Shown: positions 10,329-23,800 of the stretch, one piece after another | Numbering within the stretch: position 1 is the stretch's first letter | Layout of the letters: the number at the start of each line of letters is the position of its first letter | DNA from: Prorocentrum cordatum | Lineage: Eukaryota > Sar > Dinophyceae > Prorocentrales > Prorocentraceae | NCBI GenBank assembly: GCA_963575745.1 | Contig: CAUYUJ010015758.1 | Span: forward strand, 88,468 to 152,467 | Reading direction: 5' to 3' | Length of the DNA stretch: 64,000 nucleotides | The notes under the pieces: generated by a model | What the model saw: the letters and a program-made list of their open reading frames with translations, nothing else | The model's database searches: none | Told to the model about the DNA's origin: nothing | Made by a program: the position numbers and the translations under genes

Positions 10329-10519
10329 CCCTCACCACGGAGCAGATGTCCTCTCTATTCGCACCGTCGGACAGGGTCGGGCCGAGGGGGAGGGGGGGAG
10401 GGCAAGCTTGGTGCGGTCGCGTCGTATCCGACGTCCCACTCCTCCCTCCCATCCCTCACAACGGTGCAGATCTCCTCTCTAGTCGCACAGTCGGATGTCG
10501 AGCATGGTTGAAGATCAAA
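10281..10519. repeat. 124-bp tandem duplication
   Basis: The segment starting AGCTTGGTGCGCTCGCGCCG at 10281 recurs at 10405 as AGCTTGGTGCGGTCGCGTCG, and both continue with ATCCGACGTCCCACT and CCATCCCTCAC. The first copy overlaps the truncated 5' end of LINE-3. Confidence 0.88.
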
Positions 10520-10660
10520 GCGTAACATGGCATAGGATGGCGCGGCACTTCGCAGTCAATCGCTCCATATCCTAGCATTACAGCTGAAGACATGGCATCG
10601 CACAGCGGAACACCTCATAGCATGCTGCGGCATGGCACTGGACACAATGGCGCCTCCGAT

Positions 10661-10835
10661 GCAACGGGAGCACGATTCGGAACGAGCGGAAGCGCGGAAA
10701 TGAGGCCACCGCTGCAGCGGGAGCACGATTCGGAACGAGCGGAAGCGCGGAAATGAAGCCAAAGCTGCAGCGGGAGCACGATTCGGAACGAGCGGATGCC
10801 CGAAAATGAGATCAGCGCTTCAGCGGGAGCAACTG
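10661..10835. repeat. 53-bp minisatellite, about 3.3 copies
   Basis: The core GGGAGCACGATTCGGAACGA recurs with a 53-bp step (starts near 10661, 10714 and 10767, with a degraded fourth near 10820). No coding potential. Confidence 0.9.
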
Positions 10836-10967
10836 TTTGAACAATCACAAACGAAAAGCCAACTCCCAGGAATAGTTGTAAAAACAACGAAGGCGGAGTG
10901 GGGCCGAACGTCTTCCAGACGTCATCAGTGGAGAGATGATAGTTCTACTCATTTGGTGGAGGAAGTG

Positions 10968-11195
10968 GACGAGGAGGACGATGAGGAAGAGGAGGAGGAG
11001 GAAGCAGAGGAGGAGCAATATGATCAGGATGAGGAGGAGGAGGAGCAGGATGAGGGGGAGCAGGAGGAGGAGGAGGGGGAGGAGGAGGAGGAGGAGGAGA
11101 AGAGGAGGAGGAGCGAGGAGCGAGGGAGGGAGGAGGGAGGGAGGGAGGGAGGGAGGGAGGAGGAGGAGGAGGAGGAGGGGGAGGAGGAGAAGGAG
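10968..11195. repeat. (GGA)n purine tract downstream of the transporter gene
   Basis: GGA/GAG repeat with GAC, GCA and GAT interruptions. Its open frames of poly-Glu, poly-Arg, poly-Leu and poly-Pro are composition artefacts. It begins about 80 bp past the transporter stop codon. Confidence 0.93.
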
Positions 11196-11273
11196 GTCGA
11201 TCAGCCGCGGGGCCATCGCCCCAGCAGTGGGACGCCAAAGCGGACGCGGCGGGCGCCGCTGGCGTCGCTGGCG

Positions 11274-11366
11274 CTACTTGAAGAACTCCAGGGCGAGGCA
11301 CGTGGGCATGATCACGCAGCCCGCGCCGAGCTGAAGCCAAGCGAGCTTGCGCTTGAGGCCCGGGCA
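11274..11366 (-). CDS. Transporter exon 12 (TM11, stop codon)
   Basis: 30 codons and TAG: CPGLKRKLAWLQLGAGCVIM, PTCLALEFFK. GLKRKLAWLQL and the hydrophobic tail match the C-terminus of dinoflagellate family members. The acceptor used is GGCAG|TGC. A second candidate, GGAG|GCGG at 11406, obeys the AG|G rule and would add 13 residues with a different exon 11 donor. Confidence 0.8.
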   Translation of the reverse strand, partial: CPGLKRKLAWLQLGAGCVIMPTCLALEFFK

Positions 11367-14300
11367 CTGCCATGGGGGGGGCGACCACCGAGGGGCCCGC
11401 CACCGCCTCCAGGCAGGGACATGCCCCTCTGGACCCCTCCCCCAACCCCGCAGGACTGCTCTGGACCCCCAAGGACGTCCAGAGCCTCCTGGAGCATCTG
11501 TCCTCCCTCCTCCTCCAGAGGCCTCCTAGATGGGGTCGGATAGATGGGGTCGGAGGATCGCGCCGCATCGCCGATGCATCGGCCATGCACTGGCGACGTC
11601 GGCGATACGTCCGCGACGTCGGCGTGGAGAAAGTTGGGCCCCACATCGAGCCGCATCGCCGATGCATCGCAGATGCATCAGCGATGCGGCGGGATCCTCC
11701 GACCCCATCTACTCCGCCCCCCCCCAGGAGGCCTAGACCTTCGATTTCCTCAGGAGGAGTCGCTGACCTCCCGTTCTGGTGGCACCCCGCTGGCACTGCC
11801 CTGGATGTGCGGATCCCGGAACGTCTGCGTGTAGCACAGCCCCGGGAGGATGTAGGACACCATGGTCGAGCCCGTGGCGCCCACGACCCCGAGCACGGCC
11901 GACAAATCCTGGGGAGCAGCGGGAGCTGCAGAACTCCACCGCCACTGGCCAGGCCCGTCCCTGGGCCAAGAAGCGGCGTGCACCCAGAACCCCGCGCCCT
12001 GTGAAACGACAATTACGACGGGAGGTGCTCTCCGCTATTCTCGGCCTCCTGGGCCCTCCTCGCTCGGGCCTCGGGACCGTCAAACAACGACTGCGGAGGA
12101 AAAACCGGTCCCCGGGAAGGGGCCCAGGCCTCTGAGGGGCACGCCATGGACAGCTCGCGACGTCGGGGGTCTGGGTGCGTACACGGCCCTGGCCCATCCG
12201 CCGAGGGGGGGGGGGGGCGGGGGCAGCGCGTAAGGCGCTCCCGGGCCCCGGGATGGGCCCGGCGGGCGGCGGTGGATCTCTTGCGGACCTCGGCGGCGAG
12301 CGGTAGATCTGTCGCGACGTCGGGGGAAGTGGGAAGGGCGTGCCTTCTCGAAGGCTCGGACGCCGCCTGGACCTCTGAGAAGTTTCCCAAGCAGACAACA
12401 ACTTCTCAGAAGGTGCGAGGACTTCTGAGAAGTCCGGCCGCGTTCTGAGAAGGCCTACAGGAAGGGCGCGGCCGCAAGAAACCCAACCCTGAAAACCCGC
12501 GCGCGAAGTGCACCTGAAAGAAAAAACAACCAGAGCACCCTGAACGCAGCCGCTCCTTCCCTGGCTGCGGGAAGCCACCGCGCGGCGCGCGGAGCGAAAA
12601 AACGGTTTCTTGATGCGCGCCTCCACTGTACTCCTTCTCAATTCCCCCCCTCGCTCGCCGCCGAAGACCTCCCCGCCCCGGGCCTGGACGACCACCGCTA
12701 TGAGGTACGAGCTGGACAGGCCCACCACCGTCGCGACCCGGAAGCGCTGCCTCTCGCGGAGCCCCGCGCCCCCGCGCCCCGCGCCGCCCCCCTCCTGGCC
12801 GATCTCGCGCCCGGCGGTCCTCTCGGGCGCACCCTCCAGCCTCAAGTCACACTGCCCCTCTACAGGGGGAATCTTCAAAAATAGTCAATCATCAGTCTGG
12901 GGACTGGTGTTCGAGCATTGTTTGACCATCTTGGAGCATATGTTTTTGATATTTTTGATGTTTCGTAGAGAATCCCCCAGTATCCGGAGCGGCCAAGAGG
13001 GGGGTGTCCAAGAGGGGGGGGTGCAAATCATGACCGGCGGCATGTGCGCGGCCCAGCGGGGGGGCCAGGGGCGTAATGGAATAAGACGAGGCGCCATGAG
13101 ATCTGCGGAGACATCATGGCCCGCGCCATGATATCCCCCCCCCCCTAGTCATCACCCCCCTCTTTTCCGCCCCCGACAGTAGGGGGACTCGCCCGACTTA
13201 ACGCCGGCCGGGATGACGGGCCCGCGGATCTATTGGCGGGATGCAAATGGGGGGATAAGTCCAGATGGGGAGAGAGGCGCAACCGAGGTACATTTTGTAA
13301 CCCGAAGAGAAGGTACAAATTGTACCCCAACAAAACGGTACCAGATACTCATCCCCCCATGTCCTGATCCCCCCATCGCCATCCGGCCGAATCCAGCGCG
13401 TGGGCGCCCGGTCCACGGACCGGGGCGAAGCAGAAGGCCATGACCGGGGAGGTGTCGGCACCCCTCCCAGGCCCCGCGGGGCTCTCGCGGGGGCCAGACA
13501 TCCGGGGCCCTGCCCCTGGGAGGTATACGATAGGGGGGGCCGTCCTCTCCTCGAGTGGCGCGCGTCAGTTCACGACGGGGGGGGACCATACCCTCGGGAA
13601 GCAATGAAGACCCCCCCAAATAAGAAATAAGAAAAAATAATAATAATAAGAAGAAGAAGATAAGAAGAATACTATTACTTATCATAAGAATAAGAATAAG
13701 AATACGAAAACTAAGAATACTATTATTATTAGTAATAACAATAATAATATTAATAATACTAATACTAATAATAATATTAATAATAATAATAATACTAATA
13801 CTAATAAGAATAATAATAATACTAATACTAATACTAAGAAGAATAATACTACTATCATAAGAAGAATAAACATACTACTAATAATAATAAGTACCGACAT
13901 GACACCAAACCACCCCCGGAGCGGACCCACCAGAGCGACGTCTTCAGCACCGCACCCGGCCGCTACAAGCACACCCCTTCGGTGGCCGCTCGTGGGAGCC
14001 TCCCATACCCTCTCGTCGGCTCCTGCGAGTCGTCGCGGGGCGACGCTGGCCGACGCCAAGAAGTGGGCACGGAAAGAATGGGCGCAGTGCCCAGCAACAA
14101 ATGCTGCCCCAAACCAGCAGCGGCCGCTGTTGGGCAGGCCGCCTCCTGCCTCAAACGGACACAGGCCGCGGCGGCGCGGACAGCGAGTCCCGTTCACAAT
14201 GAGCAGGAACTGTTGCTGGGCACTGTGCCCATTCTTTCCGTACCCATTTCCATCGTCCCGATCGTGGACGCCCCCCCTCCTCTTGGACGCCCCCCACACT

Positions 14301-17300
14301 CTGCGCCCGTCGAGCGTGTCCGACCGTGGTTGCCCCTCTCTTCTGCCCGTCGGCCCTTCCGCCGCGGTCTTTTTCGGAGGAGGAGGAGGGGGAGGAGGAG
14401 GAGGAGGAGGAGGAGGAGGAGGAGGAGGAGGAGGAGGAGGAGGAGGAGGACGAGGAGGAGGAGGAGGAGGAGGGAGGGGGCGGGGGGGGGAGGTGGAGGA
14501 AGCACCGACACTCGAGGAGGAGGCACCGACTTCCCGTACCCACTCCGTTCGTGCAGAGCTGCAGCCGCACCGACAGGGCGCCCCCGGCGGCCGCGCGCCC
14601 ACGCCGCGGCGGCCGCGGAGAGGGGGGAGCCGCGGGGGCGGCCGCGGAGGCGGAGCCCCTCGCCCCGCGCGCGTCGGACGGCCCTCGCCTCTCAGAGGAA
14701 GCGGACGGCGACGACGAGCATCAGCGCCCCCCTAACGGGGGCTCCAGTCAGGGGTACTCTGGCCAGTGACCCGGCGAGCCCCATCCTCCCCGAGGTGGGC
14801 AGCGCTGCAATGCCAGGAGGAGACCTGGAGTGGCAACCTTCGGCAATCTCCAAGAGAAACCCGTCAGTGAGTACCCGTTACGGTGCCGCTGAGAGCATGC
14901 TTTCCAATCCTTTCCGAGAGATCGACGATTCACTGTGTCTGTGCGCCCATCCTGATGCCGGCCCTGGTCATTCCAGACCCGGGTCCGTCAGGCCCTGCAA
15001 GCTCCTGCGAGCTCCTGCAGGGTCCTGCGCCCAAGCCTGGGTCAGGGCGCCCCTGGCTCTGCGGGCTCCCGCAGGAGCTTGCGCCCTGCATGGCTCACGT
15101 CTGCATTGGCCCCTGCCTTATAAGGCCCCCGATCTGGACGCCGTCCCCGGGGACAGGCTTTTTTTCCCTTCCTGCCCCGAGGCCCTCCAGGGGCTCCCAG
15201 AGGCCGAGCATACGGGCAAACCTTCCGCCGTGAGTTCGGTCGTCTGGGGCCCACGATTATTCTTGTCTCGAGACGCGGTAAAAAGGCTCCCAGAGGCCGA
15301 ACATACGTATACACACGCCTTCCGCCGTGATGTTGGTGGTCCAGGATCCACGCGCCCTTATCCATGTTCAGGGCGAGACTGATGCCATGATAAGACTGGT
15401 TCAGGACGAGTTCCAGGATTTCCAGAGCATCTAGCGGCGCAGCAGGTGCGGAAGATTCGAACCCAGGCTTGCCCAAGAGGTTCTTACTTATTCAAAGGCT
15501 GCTGCCTCCTTAACTTAACTGCCCCGATACGCAACACGCAACACGTAGCGTATTGATACGGAGCTCAACACGTAGGCTGAAAACGTAGGTCCGAGGCGAT
15601 ACACTCGCCAAAACGTGGCCCAATACGTGGAGCAACATGCAGCGTATTGACACGGACGTCTTGAACACGGGACGTATTGCGTATCAAAACGGGCGTATCG
15701 AGGCAACTAAGCTCCTGAATGTTATTTTGCCCGTTGCCCGGAGCTTCCTCGGGTTCCCCGGGTTCCTCGCCCCCTGTGCCTCCTATTGTCACGTTGCCCG
15801 TTGCCCGGCGGTTCCTCGGGTTCCCGGGGTTCCCCAAATTCCCCGATCTCCCCGGGGTTCCCCAAGTTCCTCGGGTTCCCCGGGCTCCCTAAGTTCCCCG
15901 CCCCCGGGATCCCCGGGTTACTCGGGTTCCCCTGGTGCCCCCCCCCCTGGTGCCTCGTATTCTTACTGTGCCCGTTCCAAACCATGTCCAGCAATACCCA
16001 GCGATGCCACGCAATGCCAAGCAATGCCGAGCAATGCAAAACAGTGCGTCCACGCAATGGGAAGCTTTCCCCCAAATGGGGTCGCGCCGGGCTCATTCGG
16101 CAATATGGGGAACACTGGAAACCTTGGAAATCCTGGAACGCATCAGCATCATGACCTCTTGCTCCTCCTCCTCCTCCTCCTCCTCCTCCTCCTCCTCCTT
16201 CTCTCCTCCTTTGCGCTCCCTCGGTCCCCAGGGAGTCGCAGGCGAGCGCCCACAGCGACAGGCAAGAGGTGCGCGAGGGGTGCGCCTGCAGCGGGTACGA
16301 GAACACCGCCAGCAGCGAGAACAGGAGCCTCGTGACCTGCACAACGGTGTCCTGCGGGTACCCCCTGAGCACGTCCGAGGTCACGCCGTCACCGTAAGTT
16401 GCGTAGCCGAAGAGGGCCGCGAAGGCGAAGGCGAAGCCCGAGACGGTGTACGCGCTGAGGACGATATTGTCCATCCGCCTCTTCGAGGCGACCCTCACCT
16501 CTAGAGGCCCCCGAGATAGGGGTCGAAGAAGATGGGGTCGGAGAATCGCGCCGCATCGCCGATACATCGGTGATGCATCGGCGATGCTTCGTTGACGTCG
16601 GCGATGCATCAGCGACGTCGGCGTGAAGCAAATCGGGCCCCGCACCGAGCCGCATCGGCGATGCATCGGCGATGCGGCGCGACCCTCCGATCCCATCTGC
16701 TCGGACCCCATCTAGGAGGCCGAGAACCTCGTTGCAGATGGTGAACACGTTCTGCTGGCATGTGAATCCGAATATGAAGACGGGGAGCGCCCTGCCCAGC
16801 TCCACGAAGCCGTGCGGGGCGATGGCGCTGAACGCCACCGGGGCAGGGCAGGTGCCCCCGGCGGGGCAGCAGGGCAGCCCCTCGCCGGGGGACCCGCAGG
16901 GCTCGAAGGCGGGGCCGGCCCTGCAGTAGAAGAGCAGGATCAGCACCACCACCTCGGGGATGGACAGACCTCCCTTTAGTAAAACGTGGTTCAGCGAAAA
17001 CGACCCCGGGCCCCAACCTGGCGGGCGCAAGCCAAGAAAATCACGACCGCGGCGCCCTTTTTCGAGCACCGAAGACGGACAATGCACTCATCGACGTGTC
17101 ACTGTCAGGAGGTCTGTCCACCCCCGAACCACCCAAAAAGTGATCAGGACCGAGGCGGTGGCCGTGTACCTCAGCGGGGTGAGGTCCGGCAGGCACGACA
17201 GCGCGCCCGCAGCGGCGAAGCCGACCGTGACGGTGTGCCATCGCCTGATCCTGGGGGAGCGCCCCCTCTCGCCTCCCCTCGCGAGCGCGGTTGATCCAAA

Positions 17301-20300
17301 GACCGATTTCAACCTTGGGATTCAGTCGGGCATGTCCCTCTACACAAGGAGTATACAAAATGACGCTACCGAGGAACCCCACATACTCAACTTAGATATT
17401 GAGTGTTTGCTTGAATTTATAATCTATGTGCAATTCTGCGTTCTCAGCCCTCGTCGCGAATGTTCCCCTATGTGTCATCCAACGCCATGTTGCTTGAAGC
17501 TCCTCCCTCTCCCTAGCCTTCCATCCTCCGTCGAGGACAGATTCGAGCCAGCCAGCGGCCGCGGTGAGGGACCACCCCCTGCGCAGCCTCTATGGTGTCG
17601 AGAAAATGCCACGCCTGCTATGCCCTGGACGACCGTCGTGCATAGCGGCCGCGCTGAGGGACCACCCTCTGCGCACCTGCTGTGGTGTCGACAAAGTGCC
17701 ACTCCTGCCACGATCTGCGAGCGTGTCACGGATAGAGGCCGCGCTGAGGGACCACCCTCTGCGCACCCCCTGTGGTGTCGAGAAAATGCCACTCCTGCCA
17801 CGATCTGCGAGCGTGTCACGGATAGAGGCCGCGCTGAGGGACCACCCTCTGCGCACCCCCTGTGGTGTCGAGAAAGTGCCACTCCTGCCACGATCTGCGA
17901 GCGTGTCACGGATAGAGGCCGCGCTGAGGGACCACCCTCTGCGCACCCCCTGTGGTGTCGAGAAAGTGCCACTCCTGCCACGATCTGCGAGCGTGTCACG
18001 GATAGAGGCCGCGCTGAGGGACCACCCTCTGCGCACCCCCTGTGGTGTCGAGCAAGTGCCACTCCTGCCACGATCTGCGAGCGTGTCACGGATAGAGGCC
18101 GCGCTGAGGGACCACCCTCTGCGCACCCCCTGTGGTGTCGAGAAGTGCCACTCCTGCCACGATCTGCGAGCGTGTCACGGATAGAGGCCGCGCTGAGGGA
18201 CCACCCTCTGCGCACCCCCTGTGGTGTCGAGAAAGTGCCACTCCTGCCACGATCTGCGAGCGTGTCACGGATAGAGGCCGCGCTGAGGGACCACCCTCTG
18301 CGCACCCCCTGTGGCGTCGAGAAAGTGCCACTCCTGCCACGATTTGCGAGCGTGTCACAGATACAGGCCGCGCTGAGGGATCACCCTCTGCGCACCCCCT
18401 GTGGTGTCGAGACAGTGCCACTCCTGCCACGATCTGCGAGCGTGTCACGGATAGAGGCCGCGCTGAGGGACCACCCTCTGCGCACCCCCTGCGGCTTCGA
18501 GAAAATGCCACTCCTGCCACGATCTGCGAGCGTGTCACGGATAGAGGCAGCGCTGAGGGACCACCCTCTGCGCACCCCCTGTGGTGTCGAGAAAGTGCCA
18601 CGCCTGCCACGATCTGCGAGCGTGTCACGGATAGAGGCCGCGCTGAGGGACCACCCTCTGCGCACCCCCACCCCCTGTGGCGTCGAAGGAATGCCCTGTG
18701 TGGTATGCTGTGCTGTGCTGTGCTGTGCTGTGCTGTGCTGTGCTGTGCTGCTGTGCGGTGAGCTGTGCTGTGCCGTGCCGTGCCGTGCCGTGCTGTGCTG
18801 TGCTATGATGTGCGAGAAGGAGAAGGGGAGGGGGGAGGTGTGAGACGCGGGTGCGGCGCGGCAGGGAAGAAAACCAGAACCCCACGAAACATGTGGGGAA
18901 ATATTCAAAACAATCCGGGACAGATTTTTCGATTATTGACTATTTGGGAATATGTTTTGATTTTTGTTTTGTTTTCCAATCAAAATCCACCTGTTGGGGG
19001 ACATGTCCGACCTAACCTTAGGAGGACGCCACCTATACACTGGCACCGATCTTGGCTAGGGATCTGTGTATACTCGTGCCTGGCTGAGACAGGGTGGCAG
19101 ACACACACACACACACTCACACACACACACACATACACACACACACACGCACACACGCACACACGCACACACGCACACACACGCACACACAATATACATA
19201 TATATATATATATATATACATATGTATAGATCTGTATACACAGACCAAGGGTGGGCATGTCCATTATCGGTGCAGGTGAATAGTCGGCGTCCCCCGAGAC
19301 CGGGTGCTGCAACCTGCTGGTCAGATCCATCCCAGACCGCGGAGCGCTCCGTCGATGGCGAGCCTGGCCGATGACTCGCTGCCCCAAATCCCTGATGGGT
19401 CTCCGATTCGGAGGTGGCTCCTGGGAGGTCTTCGTGAGAAGGGTTAGAAGTTGTTCAGCCCAATTGAGGGGCCAACTAGCTGGAATTAAACCCAGCATTA
19501 AGCCCGGCCAGGCCAGATTCGCCTGAAATTCGCCGGCCCAACGGGCCAAGGCCGTGCTAAGATCTCCAGTAACTGGTTGACAATATTTCTAGTTCGCGCG
19601 CGCGGGGTCGCCCCATGAGGGTTCCCCGGACGAAAAACACCCTGGCAAAGTCCCAGGCAGGTCCCGGCAAGGTCTCCGGCAGGTCCCGGGAAGGCCCCGG
19701 CGAGGTCCCGGCCAGGTCCCAGCAGGCTGCAAAGAGCGCTCCAGGAACGCTAGAAGTGGCCTCCAATAGATCTCAACGTGGTCCTAGACTGTGATGCAAG
19801 ACGCCAGAGATGGCCTCCAGACAACCCAAAGCGCCTTCAAGACGCCCCAAGAGGCCTCCAAGAGACCTCCCAAGAGGGCCCACAGAGGCAGAAATTAGTG
19901 GGTTGCCTTTGATGCTCTGAAGATTTTCGGCATTCTCGCCTTTTCGGCTTACCGGCGCTCCAAGACGGCCCAAGTGGCTCCCAGGATCACGGACATTTCG
20001 AGCTCTAGGCGCAGAGAGGTCTCCCCAAGAGGCCCCCAATAAGCCCCCAAGCGGCCCCCGAGAGGCCCCAAGAGACCTCGTAAGAGGTCCCCTAGAGGCC
20101 CCCCTGACGCCCCAGGAGGTCCCAGGAATACCGCAAAGAGGCCCCCGAAAGGCCTCCTATCGTCTCACCAACCCTTCCTTCTTCCTTCCCTCTCCTCCTT
20201 TTCCCCCCTCTGCGTCGACGAACCTCAATCCTCGAACAACAAGCGCTACAAGAAGTCATCAAGACAGCAATCGGGATGCCTCCTCCTCGTCCTCTTCCTC

Positions 20301-20518
20301 TCCTCCTCCTCCTCCTCCTCCTCCTCCTCCTCCTCCTCCTGCTCCTCCTGCTCCTCCTCCTCCTCCTCCTCCTCCTCCTCGCCCGCCGCGAGCACGCCAA
20401 CACATAGAACCATCGATACAGTGTGGACCAGCGCCATCCTCGAACCGAGGCTGCCATCAGAAGCTCTCGAGACGCTGCCTCCCATCATCATCACTATCGT
20501 CATCATCATCCCCGTTAG

Positions 20519-20559
<41 letters not shown>

Positions 20560-20617
20560 GCATCATCACCATCCTCGTCATCATCAGCATCATTATCAGC
20601 ATCATCGTCACATTCAG

Positions 20618-20664
<47 letters not shown>

Positions 20665-20737
20665 GCATCAGCATATCAGCATCATCATCCACATCTCCAT
20701 CCCCATCCCCATCCCCATCCCCATCCCCATCCCATCC

Positions 20738-20824
<87 letters not shown>

Positions 20825-23800
20825 AATCATGATCAGAAACATAATCATTATTATTAGCATCATCATCATTAGCATTATTATCATCTTTACCATCATCCTC
20901 GTCATCACGAGGCCCACCAGAACCCCCAAGAGGCCCCCGAGAGGCTCCCACGAGACACCCAGGATATCACTCACATACCGCCACGAGGCCCTGGAGACTC
21001 CGAGAAGACCCCAAGCGACTCCCAAAGAGGCGCCTTGCCAATAAGCAGGTTCGCCCCATATTGAAACAACAAGCCCTCCAGAAACCCCCTCCTCATCCTC
21101 ATCCCCCCTCTTCCTCCTCCTCGTCCTCCTCCTCCTTTTTGCTCGCCACGAACACAAACATATGCTCCACTTATGCAGGATGGGCCGGCGGAATGAGCGA
21201 AGAGGTTAAATTCGCCGGCCCAACGGGCCAGAGACGTGCTAAGATCTCCGGTAACTGCTAAATGATACTTCTACTTCGCGCGCGCGGGGCGGCCCCTGGG
21301 GGTCCCCGGACGAAAAGTACCCCGGGCGATCCCCGGCAGGGTCGGGTCAGAGATGGTTTTCCTCCTGGGCGCCGCCCCCGTGGCCCTCCAGAGAGCCTCA
21401 AAAAGGGCCACGAGGCCGCCAAGAGCCCTCCAAGATGGTTCAAGAGTGCTCCGAGATGCCACACGATCGTTCCAAGACGCCCAAGATGGCCCCCAGACGC
21501 CCCAAGAGGCCTCCAAGAGCACTCCCCAGAGGGCCCCAAGAGGCAAAATTCCTTACTTTTCCTTAGGTTTTGGGCAGATTTTGGCGTGTCCATCTTTTCG
21601 GCTTCCCGACGCCCCAAGACGGCCCAAGAGGCCCCCAAGATCGCCCCAAGAGGGCCCAAGAAGCTCCCAAGAAGGCCCCAAGATGGCCCAAGAGGGCTCC
21701 AAGACGGCCCCAGAGGCATCCAAGACGGCCCAAGAGGGGCCCAAGAGGGCCCCAAGCGATGCCCCAAAGGGGGAACACAAAACAAAACTTCGAGCCCTCG
21801 GCCTTAAGAAGCCCCCAGGAGGCCTCAAGAGGCCCCTGAGAGGCCCCAAAAGCCCCCAAGAGGCCCTCAGGAGGCCCCCAAGCGACGCTGAAGAGGCCCC
21901 CCAGCGGCCCCAAGAGGCTCAGTCATGCGAAATGGGCCGGCGGAATGAGCGAAGCGATTCAATAAAGGGAATCAAACAGGGTTATGCCGAATTGGGCCAG
22001 CTTTCGGCCATGGGTATGCCAGCGGCGATGCTGAATTGAACCTCCCAGGAGTTGCATTCTGACCACGATGTGTGATGGAGCCGAGGCCGATGGATCTAGA
22101 CCATCGAAGGAGGGCCAATTATGGCCACGGCGGCTGTCCCGCCTGGAACAAGTCCGCCCAACAATCAGTCCCCGAGCACGTATTTCGAGGCGGATTCAGC
22201 CGTGCCGACAAGAAGCCTCCAAGAGGCCCAAAGAACACGAGAAACGTCAGGGGACCCAGAAGACCCACGACGTCGTGATTGTTGCATGAGGTGCCCCATC
22301 AGAAGTCTGGACCCCTTCCCTGGAATCGGTCTTTCATCCTGAATTGATGTGTTGCACATTGATGGGCCTGTTTTCCACCACCACCACCACCACCATAAGT
22401 TGGAGGGGGGCAGGAGGTGGAGGACGAGGAGGAGGACGAGGAGGAGGAGGAGGAGGACGCTCTCCCCCTCCAACGTATGGTGGTCGTGGTGGGAAACAAG
22501 CCCATCACACATCCCGAGGCCCACGGAGGGCCCCGGGAGGCCTCGGAGGAAGAGCAAAGAGCCTCCCGCCGTGATTCCGTCGTAACGCGAGGGGGTCTGG
22601 GGAGGCCGCCGTGGTCTCGACTGGCCCTCCTCCGAGGCCGCAGGTAGCCAGTCTGGTCAAACATATTCAAAAGTAGTTGACAGATCGTCCCCAGACTATG
22701 TTTTCTACTATTCTTAGGTCGGGCCTGTCCCCCTACAAGGGAATTGTGGGCCAAACAATAGACATACTCAGAACATATTCCAAACTTGCTCAAAAATAGT
22801 TCAAGAAATCGTCCCCAGACTATTTTGTTGCCTGTTTTTGAATGTTCCCCCTGTAGAGGGGCACGCCCGACTTGACTGTAGAGGGACGTGCCCTTCGATC
22901 AGGGTCGGCGGCACCGGCCGTCAGGCCTCTCCAATAAACAGACTCAGGAAAGATTCGAGACAAAACTCAAACATAGCAAACACAAATCATCCCCGGACTA
23001 TCTTCCGACTTTTTTTGAAGATTCCTCCTGTAGATGGACATGCCGGACTTGACTGTAGTCGGGAGCGGCCAAGAGGGGGGTGTCCACGAGGGCGGGGTGC
23101 AAATCATGACCGGCGGCATGTGCGCGGCCCAGCGGGGGGGCCAGGGACGTAATGAAATAAGACGAGGCGCCATGAAATCTGGGGAGATATCATGGCCCCC
23201 GCCACGATGCGAAATGCTTAAGAAATCATGGGTTAAGAAATTCATAGTCTCAGAATCTGAATGAAAACCCAGAATGTCTATTCAAATCTTGGGATTTACA
23301 TTGAAACATTAAGAATAATCGAGACTCTGGCCGAAAACTTGGGTTTTCTTAAGCATCGCCTGTGGTGTAGATGGACATGCCGGACTTGACTGTAGAGGGA
23401 CGTGCCCGACTTCATTCCGGGTCCGGTCCACGAGCCGCCGAGGAGGAACTCCAGGGCGGGGGGCGCCAGGTCCCCGACGATGATCAGGTACGAGGTGCCC
23501 ACGCCGAAGCACTTGACCTGGCTGCCTACCGTAAAGGGGCCCTGGGACACGCAAATCAATACACACAAAATCCCAGGAATCCGAGGATTTTCCTATATTT
23601 TCTGGGTTTTCGCTTTCCCCCTGAGTGTCCATATTTGCCTATATTCTCCTGGGAATCGACGCTTCACTGTGTCTGTGTGATTTTTACCCTCCTGATACCA
23701 GACCACCCCAACCCAACCCGAAGCCTCGAATTTCGGGCTTGGGGGGGGGGGCGGGCTTCATGTGGGCGATTTCGGAGACCCTGACCCCAAAAACGCTTCC

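Noticed and set aside
10845-11216. Poly-Leu frame resembling membrane segments
   Set aside because: Translation of the GGA/TCC tract. The same holds for poly-Ser, poly-Pro, poly-Arg and poly-Glu frames at 14380, 39800, 44300, 47050, 53000 and 62890.
16960-18843. A 627-codon plus-strand frame and 276-codon minus-strand frame
   Set aside because: Product of the 90-bp minisatellite; the plus frame also runs antisense through transporter exon 7.
20421-21044. Poly-Ile/Met/Asp frames
   Set aside because: ATC microsatellite.
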